A stretch of DNA of 64,000 nucleotides from Roseovarius spongiae (GTDB lineage Bacteria > Pseudomonadota > Alphaproteobacteria > Rhodobacterales > Rhodobacteraceae). Of this stretch, positions 1 through 8,470 are shown one piece after another (position 1 is the stretch's first letter; each line of letters starts with the position of its first letter). The stretch lies in the NCBI RefSeq assembly GCF_003651245.1, contig NZ_RAPE01000002.1, forward strand, positions 310,001 to 374,000, given 5' to 3'. The notes under the pieces were generated by a model, which had not been told where the DNA came from, ran no database searches, and was given only the letters and a program-made list of their open reading frames with translations. The position numbers and the translations under genes are program-made.

Positions 1-154
1 GCGCATGGGCGGGTTCAATACCGGGGTGATCTCTTCCAGGCTGTGACGTGGCGCGGCCGGGACAAGTGCGGGAAAATCGGCGCCCGCATGCGCCTGCACT
101 GTTGATCTTTGGTGGGTGGAAGGGTTAGGTCGCGCCGAAACCCGGGGGTATTCG

Positions 155-1642
155 ATGAGCGATCCGAACCAGGACGATGTGCGTCATCTCGAGACGCTCG
201 ATCGCGATCTTGGCCGTTTTTCCAACCTTGAAATCGCCGCGAGCTATATTGCCCGGCCGATCGTGGGGCCGGGGCTGGCCTTCGTCTTCGTGCTGCTGGC
301 CGGGCTGGCGGCGGCGCTGTTCTTCGGGCAGGCCAACAATACGCTGATCGTGGTCATGGCCGCCTGCCTCGGGGCCTACATGGCGCTCAACATCGGGGCC
401 AACGACGTCGCCAACAACATGGGGCCGGCGGTGGGGGCGAACGCGCTGTCGATGGGCGGCGCCATCGCCATCGCCATCGTGTTCGAAAGCGCCGGCGCGC
501 TGATCGCGGGGGGCGACGTGGTGTCTACCATCGCCAAGGGCATCATCGCGCCCGAGGCGATGACAAGCGCGGCGATGTTCACCTGGGCGATGATGGCCGC
601 GCTGCTGGCGGCGGCGATATGGGTCAACCTCGCCACCTGGATCGGCGCGCCGGTGTCGACCACGCATTCGGTCGTGGGCGGCGTTATGGGCGCGGGCGTG
701 GCCGCGGCGGGCTTTGCCGCCGTGGACTGGACCACCATGAGCGCCATCGCCGCAAGCTGGGTCATCTCGCCCGTGCTGGGCGGGGTCATCGCCGCCGCGT
801 TCCTGGCGCTGATCAAGTCGCGCATCATCTACCGCGAGGACAAGATCGCGGCGGCGCGCGTCTGGGTGCCGGTGCTGGTGGGGCTGATGGCGGGGACGTT
901 TGCGGCCTATCTCGCGCTCAAGGGGCTGCGCCAGCTGGTGCGCATCGAATTCGGCCACGCGCTGCTGATCGGCGCGGTGCTGGGCGTCGCGGTCTGGGCG
1001 GCGACCATCCCGGTGATCCGGCGGCAGTCGCAGGGCCTGGAGAACCGCAACAAGTCGCTGAAGATCCTCTTCGCCATTCCGCTTGTGGTCTCGGCCGCGC
1101 TGCTGAGCTTCGCCCACGGCGCGAATGACGTGGCCAACGCGGTCGGGCCGCTGGCGGCCATCGTGCAGGCGTCGCAATCGGGGGATTTCACGCAGGCGGT
1201 CAGCATCCCGCTCTGGGTGATGGTGATCGGCGCGCTGGGGATTTCCTTTGGCCTGTTCCTGTTCGGACCCAAGCTGATCCGCATGGTGGGCGGCCAGATC
1301 ACCAAGCTGAACCCGATGCGCGCCTATTGCGTCGCGCTCTCGGCGGCGCTCACCGTCATCGTGGCGAGCTGGCTGGGCCTGCCGGTGAGTTCGACCCATA
1401 TCGCGGTGGGCGGCGTGTTCGGCGTCGGCTTCTTCCGCGAATGGGACGCGGAGCGCCGTCTGCGCAAGGCCCGCCGCGCGATGCCCGATCGCCCGTCCTA
1501 TTCGCGCGAGGAGCGCCAGCGGCGCAAGCTGGTGCGCCGGTCCCATTTCATGACGATCATCGCCGCATGGATTATCACCGTGCCGGCGGCGGCGACCCTG
1601 TCGGGGGCGCTTTTCTGGGGGATCACCCGCCTCCTCGGGTGA
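155..1642 (+). CDS. pit: Inorganic phosphate permease, PiT family
   Basis: This is a multi-pass inner-membrane transporter expected to import phosphate (as metal-phosphate) by H+ or cation symport. Two copies of the PHO-4 signature are visible: GANDVANNMGPAVGA near residue 85 and HGANDVANAVGPLAA near residue 330. This is the inverted-duplication hallmark of the family. Each half has several hydrophobic helices, joined by a basic cytoplasmic stretch. The length, about 495 residues, suits bacterial PiT. The ATG at 155 is chosen because a G-rich ribosome site sits just before it; an in-frame GTG at 116 has none. The gene converges with the DUF454 gene, with only 18 bases between. The family call is firm; specificity for phosphate rather than sulfate is inferred from the signature. 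Confidence 0.9.
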   Translation: MSDPNQDDVRHLETLDRDLGRFSNLEIAASYIARPIVGPGLAFVFVLLAGLAAALFFGQANNTLIVVMAACLGAYMALNIGANDVANNMGPAVGANALSMGGAIAIAIVFESAGALIAGGDVVSTIAKGIIAPEAMTSAAMFTWAMMAALLAAAIWVNLATWIGAPVSTTHSVVGGVMGAGVAAAGFAAVDWTTMSAIAASWVISPVLGGVIAAAFLALIKSRIIYREDKIAAARVWVPVLVGLMAGTFAAYLALKGLRQLVRIEFGHALLIGAVLGVAVWAATIPVIRRQSQGLENRNKSLKILFAIPLVVSAALLSFAHGANDVANAVGPLAAIVQASQSGDFTQAVSIPLWVMVIGALGISFGLFLFGPKLIRMVGGQITKLNPMRAYCVALSAALTVIVASWLGLPVSSTHIAVGGVFGVGFFREWDAERRLRKARRAMPDRPSYSREERQRRKLVRRSHFMTIIAAWIITVPAAATLSGALFWGITRLLG

Positions 1643-1660
1643 TCCAAGGCGCGCGCGCGG

Positions 1661-2086
1661 TCAATCGTCGCCATTGGGCCGGCTGAGGATGAACAGCGCG
1701 GCGAGCGCCATGCAAATCACCTGCACGATCAGCGCGACAGGCGGCGCGGACGCGGCGACCGCCGCGACGAAGGCCGCCAGCATCATCGCGATCGCGAGAA
1801 CCTTGTAACGCGGCGCGATCGCGCCGCTGGCCTGCCAGTCGCGCAGCGCCGGGCCGAACAGACGGCTTTTGAGCAGCCGCGCATGAAGCGCGGGCGCACC
1901 CCTTGCAAAGCAGAAGGCTGCGAGGATGACGAAAGGGGTCGTCGGCAGAAGCGGGAGGATCGCGCCGAGCGCGCCCAGCCCGAGCGCGACGAAGCCGGCG
2001 ACGCGCCAGAACAGCCGCGCGAGGTAGCGCGCCCTGATCGGCTCGCTCCGGTCGACTGCGATGTTACGCGGCATCCGGCGTCTCAT
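1661..2086 (-). CDS. DUF454 (YbaN-like) small inner-membrane protein
   Basis: This protein of about 141 residues shows the DUF454 pattern: an N-terminal hydrophobic helix with a GLGALGAILPLLPTTPF stretch, an FCFARGAP segment, a basic amphipathic loop, and two C-terminal helices. The family is membrane-embedded and has no established biochemical role. The ATG at 2086 follows AGGTACC at usable spacing. A longer start at 2128 is possible but unsupported. It is convergent with the phosphate permease gene and is separated from the Dabb gene by 63 bases. Confidence 0.75.
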   Translation of the reverse strand: MRRRMPRNIAVDRSEPIRARYLARLFWRVAGFVALGLGALGAILPLLPTTPFVILAAFCFARGAPALHARLLKSRLFGPALRDWQASGAIAPRYKVLAIAMMLAAFVAAVAASAPPVALIVQVICMALAALFILSRPNGDD

Positions 2087-2149
2087 GGAAGTGGTACCTT
2101 CATACCGATACGCGCTTTGCCGCTTCACGGCAACATTGGGGGCTGCGTC

Positions 2150-2449
2150 CTATGCGCGCGAATCGGCTTTGAAATCGGCGGCGATACGCATCTCGCGCAT
2201 GGGGCGGACGCGGGCGATGCAGGCGGCATAGGTGGGATGCGCCTTGAACGCGGCGAGCGCGGCATCGTCCTCGAACTCGGCGTAGACGATGAGATCGGGC
2301 GAGGCTTCGTTGATCGCGTCGCTCTGGATGTTGCGGCCCACCTCGTAGTGGCTGGCGTGCGGGATCTCTCTCAGCATCATCAGCCCCTCGCGGACCTCGT
2401 CCACGCCATAGCCCTCGCGGACGCTGAAATAAACGATGTGACGGATCAT
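2150..2449 (-). CDS. Dabb (stress-responsive alpha/beta-barrel) domain protein
   Basis: This 99-residue single-domain protein begins [19 protein letters not shown]. It has the beta-strand, helix, beta-strand order and the [17 protein letters not shown] segment typical of dimeric alpha-beta barrel (Dabb) proteins. The family includes small lyases and many proteins of unknown substrate. Its start overlaps the hisE stop (ATGA), so it is translationally coupled as the last gene of hisF-hisE-Dabb. A role in histidine synthesis is not implied by the family. Confidence 0.8.
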   Translation of the reverse strand: MIRHIVYFSVREGYGVDEVREGLMMLREIPHASHYEVGRNIQSDAINEASPDLIVYAEFEDDAALAAFKAHPTYAACIARVRPMREMRIAADFKADSRA

Positions 2450-2763
2450 TTGCCGTTCTCCCGTGACGCTTTCTCGGCGATGCCCGACTGGCCCTGACGG
2501 CGGGCGAGTTCGGCCATCACGTCCGACCAGGCGACGCCGCGCGATTGCAGCATCACCAGCAGGTGAAAGAGAACGTCGGCCGCCTCGGACGTCAATGCGG
2601 CGTTATCGCCGCGCACCGCCTCGATGATCGCCTCGACCGCTTCCTCTCCGAATTTCTCGGCGCATCTCTCGGGGCCGCCGGCCAGCAGTTTCGCGGTCCA
2701 GCTCTCGTCGGGCGAAGCGCCGGCGCGGGCGGCGATGGCGTCGGCCAGGTCGTCGAGCGTCAT
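2446..2763 (-). CDS. hisE: Phosphoribosyl-ATP pyrophosphatase
   Basis: HisE hydrolyses phosphoribosyl-ATP to phosphoribosyl-AMP and pyrophosphate, the second step of histidine synthesis. The 105-residue protein carries the all-alpha MazG-like fold signature: [13 protein letters not shown] followed by [13 protein letters not shown], whose acidic residues bind Mg2+. It is a stand-alone HisE, as usual in alphaproteobacteria, not the HisIE fusion. The start overlaps the end of hisF by four bases and its own stop overlaps the Dabb gene. hisI is not in the window. Confidence 0.93.
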   Translation of the reverse strand: MTLDDLADAIAARAGASPDESWTAKLLAGGPERCAEKFGEEAVEAIIEAVRGDNAALTSEAADVLFHLLVMLQSRGVAWSDVMAELARRQGQSGIAEKASRENGK

Positions 2764-3524
2764 GACGTCATCCTCATCGGTATGCCGGCGGCGGCCATGT
2801 GGGCCTTGGCCTCGCCGATGGTGTATTCGCCGAAATGGAAGATCGACGCGGCGAGCACCGCGCTCGCTCCGCCCTCCAGCACCCCGTCGACAAGGTGATC
2901 GAGCGTGCCGACGCCCCCCGAAGCGATCACGGGAACGTCCACCGCGTCGACGATCGCGCGCGTGAGCGGCAGGTTGAAGCCGGCGCGCGTGCCGTCGCGG
3001 TCCATCGAGGTGAGCAATATCTCGCCCGCGCCGTTGGCCGCCGCGAGGCGCGCGAAGGCGACCGCGTCGATGCCCGTGGGCTTGCGCCCGCCATGGGTGA
3101 AGATTTCCCACTTGCCGGGGCTCACGGTCTTGGCGTCGATGGCCACGACGATGCACTGGCTGCCGAACTGCCCGGCGGCGGCGGTTATGACCGAAGGATC
3201 GGCCACGGCGGCGGAGTTGAAGCTGACCTTGTCCGCGCCGGCCAGCAAGAGCGCGCGCACGTCGGCAGGCGTGCGCACCCCGCCGCCCACGGTAAGCGGG
3301 ATATAGCACTGCTCGGCGGTGCGGCGCACCACGTCAAACATGACGCCGCGGTTCTCGTGCGTGGCGTTGATGTCGAGAAAGCAGAGCTCGTCCGCGCCGG
3401 CGGCGTCATAGGCGCGCGCGGCGTCCACGGGATCGCCGGCGTCGATCAGGTCGACGAAATTCACGCCCTTGACCACGCGGCCGTCGGCCACGTCGAGACA
3501 GGGGATGATGCGGGTCTTGAGCAT
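2760..3524 (-). CDS. hisF: Imidazole glycerol phosphate synthase, cyclase subunit
   Basis: HisF is the TIM-barrel subunit that uses ammonia channelled from HisH to convert PRFAR into imidazole glycerol phosphate and AICAR. The 254-residue protein starts [20 protein letters not shown], with the catalytic Asp in CLDV. It carries the two phosphate-binding half-barrel repeats (LTVGGGVRT and VIASGGVGT) and the second catalytic Asp in TSMDRDGT. The length is standard. The partner subunit HisH is encoded at 6348-6986, about 3 kb upstream on the same strand, not adjacent. Confidence 0.96.
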   Translation of the reverse strand: MLKTRIIPCLDVADGRVVKGVNFVDLIDAGDPVDAARAYDAAGADELCFLDINATHENRGVMFDVVRRTAEQCYIPLTVGGGVRTPADVRALLLAGADKVSFNSAAVADPSVITAAAGQFGSQCIVVAIDAKTVSPGKWEIFTHGGRKPTGIDAVAFARLAAANGAGEILLTSMDRDGTRAGFNLPLTRAIVDAVDVPVIASGGVGTLDHLVDGVLEGGASAVLAASIFHFGEYTIGEAKAHMAAAGIPMRMTS

Positions 3525-3621
3525 GGGCTTTCCGAGCTGGTTGAAGTCACGCAATCGTTTATGGGCAAACGTCATGACATGCCAGAGGATAGCCTTTGAA
3601 ATCGCAACCGGGAGGAGAAGC

Positions 3622-4077
3622 ATGAAACGACTGATCGCGATCGCGCTCGCGGCGCTCATGGGGACTGTGGCGCTGGCGGACGATGCGGGCCTCACGCGCG
3701 TCAAGGCCGCGGGCGACGTGGCCGGCACGATGGACGCGCTGGCCGAGGCGGTAACGGACGCCGGGGGCACCGTCTTTACCCGCGTCGATCACGCGCTCGG
3801 CGCCGGAAGCGCGGGACTCGAGCTCGCCCCGACGCGGGTGCTGGTCTTCGGCAATCCCAAAATCGGCACGCCGGCGATGCAGGACAACCGGCTGGCCGGG
3901 TTCTTCCTGCCGCTCCGCGTGCTGGTTTACGAGGACGGCGACGGGCAGACCTGGCTTGCCTACCAGGACCCGAAGGCGATGCTTACGGGGCTGGAGGGAA
4001 TCGCGCCGGACGCGACCTATCTCGAGAAGATGGGCGCCGCGCTGGACAAGCTCACGCACAAGGCGGCGGGTATGTGA
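3622..4077 (+). CDS. Exported DUF302 domain protein
   Basis: This 151-residue protein has a clear Sec signal peptide ([19 protein letters not shown], cleavage likely after ALA). The DUF302 domain follows, with the family pattern of a helix, TRVDHA, a strand with [14 protein letters not shown], and [21 protein letters not shown]302 proteins are small periplasmic or cytosolic alpha/beta proteins of unknown function. The ATG at 3622 follows a strong GGAGGAG ribosome site. The gene is divergent from hisF (97-base spacer) and convergent with hisA, so it sits as an island on the opposite strand inside the his block. Confidence 0.85.
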   Translation: MKRLIAIALAALMGTVALADDAGLTRVKAAGDVAGTMDALAEAVTDAGGTVFTRVDHALGAGSAGLELAPTRVLVFGNPKIGTPAMQDNRLAGFFLPLRVLVYEDGDGQTWLAYQDPKAMLTGLEGIAPDATYLEKMGAALDKLTHKAAGM

Positions 4078-4093
4078 CGGCGCGGCCGCCGCG

Positions 4094-4816
4094 TCATTCG
4101 CTGAGCGCGCTCAGCGCCGCGCCGAGGTCGATCGCCCCGTCATAAAGCGCGCGCCCCGAGATGGCGCCGTTCAACGCCGCGCCGCAATCGCGCAGAGCGA
4201 CCAAATCCTCCAGTGAACTGACCCCGCCCGAGGCGATCACCGGGATCTCGACGGCCCGCGCGAGCGCCGCGGTCGCCTCCACGTTCGGTCCCTGCATCGC
4301 GCCGTCGCGTTCGATATCCGTGTAGATGATCGCCGCCACGCCAGCATCCTCGTAGCGCCGCGCAAGGTCGGTGGCGTCGACATCGGTTTCCTCGGCCCAG
4401 CCGCGCGTCGCCACGCGGCCCTTGCGCGCGTCGATCCCCACGGCGACCCGGCCGGGAAAGGCGCGCGCGGCCTCGCGCACGAGCGCGGGATTCTCCACCG
4501 CGACGGTGCCGAGGATCACCCGCGCAAGACCGCGCCCAAGCCACATCTCGATGGTCGCCATGTCGCGGATACCGCCACCCAGTTGCGCAGGCACGCCGGC
4601 CCGCGCGAGGATCGCCTCGACCGCCGCCGCGTTGACCGGTGCGCCCTCGAAGGCGCCGTTCAGGTCGACGAGGTGCAGCCATTCGCAGCCCGCCGCGACG
4701 AATTGCGCGGCTTGCTCGGCGGGCGAGTCGCTGAACACGGTGGCGGTGTTCATGTCGCCGCGCAGCAGGCGCACGGCGGCGCCGTCCTTGAGGTCGATCG
4801 CGGGGTAGAGGATCAT
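4094..4816 (-). CDS. hisA: ProFAR isomerase (phosphoribosylformimino-AICAR-P isomerase)
   Basis: HisA carries out the Amadori isomerisation that produces PRFAR, the substrate of HisHF. The 240-residue TIM barrel starts [20 protein letters not shown], which includes the catalytic Asp in AIDLKDG. It contains QLGGGIRD and VIASGGVSS (phosphate-binding halves) and the second catalytic Asp in IYTDIERDG. The upstream reading frame could be extended, but ATG 4816 gives the canonical N-terminus. It is separated from hisF by the plus-strand DUF302 gene and from glsA by the plus-strand DUF2147 gene. Confidence 0.96.
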   Translation of the reverse strand: MILYPAIDLKDGAAVRLLRGDMNTATVFSDSPAEQAAQFVAAGCEWLHLVDLNGAFEGAPVNAAAVEAILARAGVPAQLGGGIRDMATIEMWLGRGLARVILGTVAVENPALVREAARAFPGRVAVGIDARKGRVATRGWAEETDVDATDLARRYEDAGVAAIIYTDIERDGAMQGPNVEATAALARAVEIPVIASGGVSSLEDLVALRDCGAALNGAISGRALYDGAIDLGAALSALSE

Positions 4817-4963
4817 CGGCGCGGCCCTTTCATGGCGGTCGGATTGCGGACTTCCATTGGCATGGGCGCGCGCGCGATGCAACGCGACCCCACGTCATTC
4901 TTGATCGGCGGGGGCGATTGCCCCCAAGCTCGGGACATGCATCTGGTCAGGGAGGATACCGGG

Positions 4964-5353
4964 ATGAAGAAAATTGCACTGGCCGCCGCGGCGGCGATGA
5001 TGGCCGCCGGGACGGCTCTGGCCGATCCGGTCGAGGGCGTCTGGCAGACCCAGCCCGACGACGGCAAGTTCGCGCATGTCAGGATGGCGCCCTGCGGTCC
5101 GGCGTTCTGCGGCAAGATCGTGCGCGCGTTCAAGGACGGGGGCAACGAATACAAGTCTCCGAACCTGGGCAAGACGCTGGTCATCGACATGAAACCGGAG
5201 GGCGGGGGCGCCTACAAGGGGCGGGTGTGGCGGCCCTCCAACGACAAGATCTACCTCGGCAAGATGCAACTGAACGGCGACAGGCTGGCGCTGCGCGGCT
5301 GCGTGGCGGGCGGGTTGATCTGCTCCAAGCAGACCTGGGTGCGGGTGAAGTGA
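4964..5353 (+). CDS. Exported DUF2147 family protein
   Basis: The protein is 129 residues. A Sec signal peptide (MKKIALAAAAAMMAAGTALA) is followed by the DUF2147 core DPVEGVWQTQPDDGKFAHVR. The domain runs through cysteines in APCGPAFCGKI and ends with LRGCVAGGLICSKQTWVRV. The family is a secreted beta-barrel-like domain of unknown activity. The four cysteines visible in the mature part probably form disulfides in the periplasm (inference). A strong GGGAGGA site precedes ATG 4964. It is divergent from hisA and convergent with glsA. Confidence 0.85.
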   Translation: MKKIALAAAAAMMAAGTALADPVEGVWQTQPDDGKFAHVRMAPCGPAFCGKIVRAFKDGGNEYKSPNLGKTLVIDMKPEGGGAYKGRVWRPSNDKIYLGKMQLNGDRLALRGCVAGGLICSKQTWVRVK

Positions 5354-5409
5354 CACCCGCGCGTGCGGCCGCGGGCGGGTTCAGGTCTCGACCCGGGTAA
5401 AGTAGCGCG

Positions 5410-6342
5410 TCAGTCGCCCGGCGCGCCGAACACGGACCAGCCGGTGAGGTCGGTCAGGCGCTGCATGGCCTCGGTGCCGAGCTTGGAGTTCCCGTATCGG
5501 TTCAGGCCCGGCGCCCAGACCGCGATCGACGCCACGCCGGGCGCGATGGTGAGGATGCCGCCGCCCACGCCGCTCTTGCCGGGCAGGCCGACGCGGTAGG
5601 CGTAATCGCCGGACCCGTCGTAATGCCCGCAGGTCATCATCAGCGCGTTGATCCGCCTCACCCGCCCCGGCGAGACGAGCCGCGGCGCCCCCTCGCAGGC
5701 GGTCAGGAACAGCCCGGCATGGGCGAGTTGCGCGCAGGTCATCTCGATCGCGCATTGATGGAAATAGACGCCGAGCGTGAGGTCGGGCGGATGGCGCAGG
5801 TTGTCGTGCGAGCGCAGGTAGTGCGCCAGCGCGAAATTCCGGTGGCCAGTCGCGATCTCGGAGCGCGCGACGCTTTCGTTGATGTGAATGTCGTCGTCAT
5901 TCGCCGCCGCCTGCACGAAGCGCAGGATCGCGGCCAGGGCCTCGCGCGGCTCGGACCCTTCGAGCACGGCGTCGGTGGTGACGATCGCGCCGGCGTTGAT
6001 GAAGGGATTGCGGGGACGGCCCTGTTCCTGTTCCAGGAGGATCATCGAATCAAACGCCTGGCCCGAGGGTTCGCGCCCGACGCGGTTCCAGAGCCGGTCG
6101 CCCAGCGTGCCCAGCGCGAGCGCGAGGGTGAAGACCTTGCTGACCGACTGGATCGAGAACCGATGGCTCGCGCGTCCGGCCGTCAGCGTCGGGTGGCCGG
6201 GGCGGGCGACGGCGATGGCGAACTGGTCTGGGGCGACGCCGGCGAGATCGGGGATGTAGTCGGCGACGCGGCCCTTGTCCGCCGTCGCGAAGGCGGCGTC
6301 GGCAATCTGGTCGAGGATACGCTGTAGGGCGGCGTCCTCCAT
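5410..6342 (-). CDS. glsA: Glutaminase, GlsA/YbaS type
   Basis: This enzyme hydrolyses L-glutamine to glutamate and ammonia. The 310-residue protein has the serine beta-lactamase-like fold of the family. The SxxK catalytic motif lies in [17 protein letters not shown], followed by NPFINAGAI and a late [15 protein letters not shown] segment. The length matches the family. It lies five bases downstream of hisH, in the same transcription direction, between hisH and hisA. This position is unusual because HisH is itself a glutamine hydrolase feeding ammonia to HisF. The link may be co-regulation of nitrogen supply, but that is inference only. Confidence 0.93.
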   Translation of the reverse strand: MEDAALQRILDQIADAAFATADKGRVADYIPDLAGVAPDQFAIAVARPGHPTLTAGRASHRFSIQSVSKVFTLALALGTLGDRLWNRVGREPSGQAFDSMILLEQEQGRPRNPFINAGAIVTTDAVLEGSEPREALAAILRFVQAAANDDDIHINESVARSEIATGHRNFALAHYLRSHDNLRHPPDLTLGVYFHQCAIEMTCAQLAHAGLFLTACEGAPRLVSPGRVRRINALMMTCGHYDGSGDYAYRVGLPGKSGVGGGILTIAPGVASIAVWAPGLNRYGNSKLGTEAMQRLTDLTGWSVFGAPGD

Positions 6343-6347
6343 CGCGC

Positions 6348-6986
6348 TCAGGGTCGCCAGCGCAGGAAGTTGGCGATGATGCGCAGCCCGGTGGCGTGGC
6401 TTTTCTCGGGGTGGAACTGGGTGCCGATCATGGTGTCGCGCCCGACGATGGCCGTGACCGGCCCGCCATAGTTCACATGCGCCAGCAGTTGATCGGGATC
6501 CTCCACCCGGAACTGGTAGGAATGGACGAAGTAGGCGTGATCGCCGCTCTCGACCCCGTCGAACACGGGATGCGGGCGCTCCAGAACCAGGTCGTTCCAG
6601 CCCATATGCGGCACCTTTAGCGCGGGATCGGCGGGCGTGATCGGCGCGACCGTGCCGGCGATCCAGTCGAACCCGGGAGTCGGCGCATGCTCCAACCCGC
6701 GCGTCGCCATCATCTGCATCCCGATGCAGATGCCCATGAAGGGCCGGGCGCGGGCGACGACCGCCTCTTCGAGCGCCTCGAACACGCCGCGATGATCGAA
6801 GAGCGCCGCGCGACAGGCCGGGAAGGCGCCGTCGCCGGGCAGCACCACGCGGTCGGCGCGGCGGATCAGTTCGGGGTCCGAGGTGACGGTGACGACGCCT
6901 GCGCCGGCCTCGCGCGCCATGCGCTGGAACGCCTTCTCGGCCGAGTGCAGGTTGCCGCTTTCGTAATCGACGATGACGGTCGCCAC
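6348..6986 (-). CDS. hisH: Imidazole glycerol phosphate synthase, glutamine amidotransferase subunit
   Basis: HisH releases ammonia from glutamine and passes it through the HisF barrel. The 212-residue class I amidotransferase has the Cys nucleophile near residue 87 in [10 protein letters not shown], the oxyanion strand segment PGDGAF, and the His-Glu pair in [10 protein letters not shown]. The gene follows hisB by two bases and precedes glsA by five, so the three form one transcription unit. Confidence 0.96.
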   Translation of the reverse strand: MATVIVDYESGNLHSAEKAFQRMAREAGAGVVTVTSDPELIRRADRVVLPGDGAFPACRAALFDHRGVFEALEEAVVARARPFMGICIGMQMMATRGLEHAPTPGFDWIAGTVAPITPADPALKVPHMGWNDLVLERPHPVFDGVESGDHAYFVHSYQFRVEDPDQLLAHVNYGGPVTAIVGRDTMIGTQFHPEKSHATGLRIIANFLRWRP

Positions 6987-6988
6987 GG

Positions 6989-7576
6989 TCAGAGCGCGCC
7001 CTTGGTCGAGGGGACCGCGTCGGACCTGCGCGGGTCGGTCTCGACCGCGTCGCGCAGCGCGCGGGCGACCGCCTTGAATGCCGCCTCGGCGATGTGGTGG
7101 CTGTTGAAGCCGTGCAGCGCGTCCACGTGCAGCGTCATGCCGGAATGGGTGCTGAACGCCTGGAAGAATTCGCGCACGAGTTCGCAGTCGAAACTGCCGA
7201 TCTGCTGGGTGGGCAGGGCGACGTTCCAGACAAGGTAGGGCCGGCCGCTGAGGTCGAGCGCGGCGCGTACCAGCGCGTCATCCATCGGCAGCAGGCAGGC
7301 GCCGTAGCGTTTGATCCCGCGCTTGTCGCCAACCGCCTCGGCCAGCGCCTGGCCGAGCGCGATTCCCACGTCCTCGACCGTGTGGTGATCGTCGATATGC
7401 AGATCGCCCTCGCAGCGCACGGTCATGTCGATCAGCGCGTGGCGCGCCAACTGGTCGAGCATGTGATCGAAGAACCCCACGCCGGTCTGGTTGTCATAGG
7501 CGCCCGAGCCGTCGAGCGACAGCTTGACCGAGATATCGGTTTCGTTCGTTTTGCGGGTGATGGTCGCTTGGCGCAT
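6989..7576 (-). CDS. hisB: Imidazoleglycerol-phosphate dehydratase
   Basis: This is the monofunctional HisB dehydratase (195 residues) that converts imidazole glycerol phosphate to imidazole acetol phosphate. It contains the Mn-binding histidine motifs [29 protein letters not shown] and [14 protein letters not shown]. There is no phosphatase (HisN/HisBd) domain, as expected outside enterics. It is the first gene of hisB-hisH-glsA; a candidate promoter lies directly upstream. Confidence 0.96.
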   Translation of the reverse strand: MRQATITRKTNETDISVKLSLDGSGAYDNQTGVGFFDHMLDQLARHALIDMTVRCEGDLHIDDHHTVEDVGIALGQALAEAVGDKRGIKRYGACLLPMDDALVRAALDLSGRPYLVWNVALPTQQIGSFDCELVREFFQAFSTHSGMTLHVDALHGFNSHHIAEAAFKAVARALRDAVETDPRRSDAVPSTKGAL

Positions 7577-7608
7577 GTATGGTTTCCGGGGCTGAGGTTT
7601 CTGCCGCC

Positions 7609-7637
7609 CTTATAGGCAGAAGCCCCCAGCGCGCCAA
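7609..7637 (-). promoter_or_regulatory. Candidate sigma-70 type promoter for hisB-hisH-glsA
   Basis: On the minus strand TTGGCG (7637-7632) is followed after 17 bases by TATAAG (7614-7609). The -10 matches five of six consensus bases and the -35 four of six. The -10 is 33 bases before the hisB start. It lies in one of the few AT-containing patches of the spacer. No attenuator peptide rich in His codons was recognised. Confidence 0.5.
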
Positions 7638-7669
7638 GGGTGCGCGGGAGTGAAGACGCGGTGCGCGCA

Positions 7670-7700
7670 AAAGAAAGGCGCCGCGGGTGGGCGCGGCGCC
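7670..7700 (-). terminator. Rho-independent terminator after the exported 181-residue protein gene
   Basis: A perfect 9-bp inverted repeat (GGCGCCGCG at 7677-7685 and its complement at 7692-7700, six-base loop) is followed on the minus strand by TTTCTTTT. It lies 23 bases past the stop of the gene at 7724-8269 and before the hisB promoter. Confidence 0.8.
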
Positions 7701-7723
7701 TTCAGGAAGAACGAGGATCGGCG

Positions 7724-8269
7724 TTACAGCGCCTCGCCCTTCTTCTCGTCGACCTTCTCGACCACGATGTCGGCGAAGGCGTCGAGCATCGCGTGATAGA
7801 AATCGTCCTGCGACGGCGGGATCACGATGACGTCCGGGCCGCCGGTCGCCTCGCCTTCGGTGGCGTGCAGGATGACCGGCACGTTGACGAAGGGCTGGGG
7901 CTGATCGCTCGCCTTCTCGGGTTTCTCGATCGTTGATTCGCCCGGCTCGCCGATCACGACGCCGACCAGCTGGTTGAACTCGCCGCTTTCGGGCAGGATG
8001 GTCGAGCCGTCCACGGCGATCTCCGTCACCTCGACGGTGATCGATGGGTGCTCCGCCTTGCCGGTCAGGTTGACCCGCTCCGTGATCGCGGCGCCGAGAT
8101 CGGCGGCGAGCTCGGGCCAGTAGTCCAGCGCGTTGCTGTTCTCAAAATCGGTGAGATCGGTGCGGACTTCGACGTCCGACACGGCGAGCGGGTCTGCGGC
8201 GGCGACGCCGCCGGCCAGCGCGATGGCTCCGCCGAGGATGGTCGTGCGCATCAGGTACATCATGCTCAT
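7724..8269 (-). CDS. Exported protein of unknown function, putative EcfG regulon member
   Basis: The protein is 181 residues. A signal peptide covers about the first 25 (MSMMYLMRTTILGGAIALAG, then AAADPLAV). The mature part is acidic and mixed alpha/beta: an early DVEVRTDLTDF segment, a central SITVEVTEIAVDGSTILP, and a C-terminal amphipathic helix around FYHAMLDAFADIVVEKVDEKKG. I do not recognise a family. ATG 8269 follows GGAGAAAAG. A GGAAC-N16-CGTT promoter lies 100 bases upstream and a terminator follows, so it is a single-gene unit. Its position next to the stress-response locus suggests a periplasmic stress protein (inference). Confidence 0.75.
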   Translation of the reverse strand: MSMMYLMRTTILGGAIALAGGVAAADPLAVSDVEVRTDLTDFENSNALDYWPELAADLGAAITERVNLTGKAEHPSITVEVTEIAVDGSTILPESGEFNQLVGVVIGEPGESTIEKPEKASDQPQPFVNVPVILHATEGEATGGPDVIVIPPSQDDFYHAMLDAFADIVVEKVDEKKGEAL

Positions 8270-8369
8270 GTTCTTTTCTCCAGTTTGGGCCGCGCGCGGG
8301 GCGCGGCCGGTGTCGCATAGTCTGCCGCTCCGACGGGTCCGCCGGGGCGGCGTGATTGCATGACGGTAC

Positions 8370-8394
8370 AACGGGCGGCGCGCGCGGCGGTTCC
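8370..8394 (-). promoter_or_regulatory. EcfG-type promoter for the exported 181-residue protein
   Basis: On the minus strand GGAAC (8394-8390) is followed by 16 bases and CGTT (8373-8370), the alphaproteobacterial EcfG consensus. It is oriented toward the gene starting at 8269, leaving a leader of roughly 95 bases. Confidence 0.7.
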
Positions 8395-8470
8395 GTCCCG
8401 GGGTGGGGCCGGGCGCGAAAAACGCTGCTTGATGAGCGGTCTGGCGCCGGCCGTTTCGCGTCCGCGGCTT

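Noticed and set aside
1..154. Possible coding ends in the first 154 bases (a plus-strand frame ending at 46 and a minus-strand open frame running off the window edge)
   Set aside because: Both are under 50 codons, match no family I recognise and lack a clear ribosome site; a decision needs sequence to the left of the window.
125..1546. Long open frames on the strand opposite the phosphate permease and, likewise, opposite most other genes (for example 22501-24768, 47080-50337 and 57238-59742)
   Set aside because: They are antisense shadows caused by high GC and codon bias: His/Arg-rich composition, no domains, and no ribosome sites.
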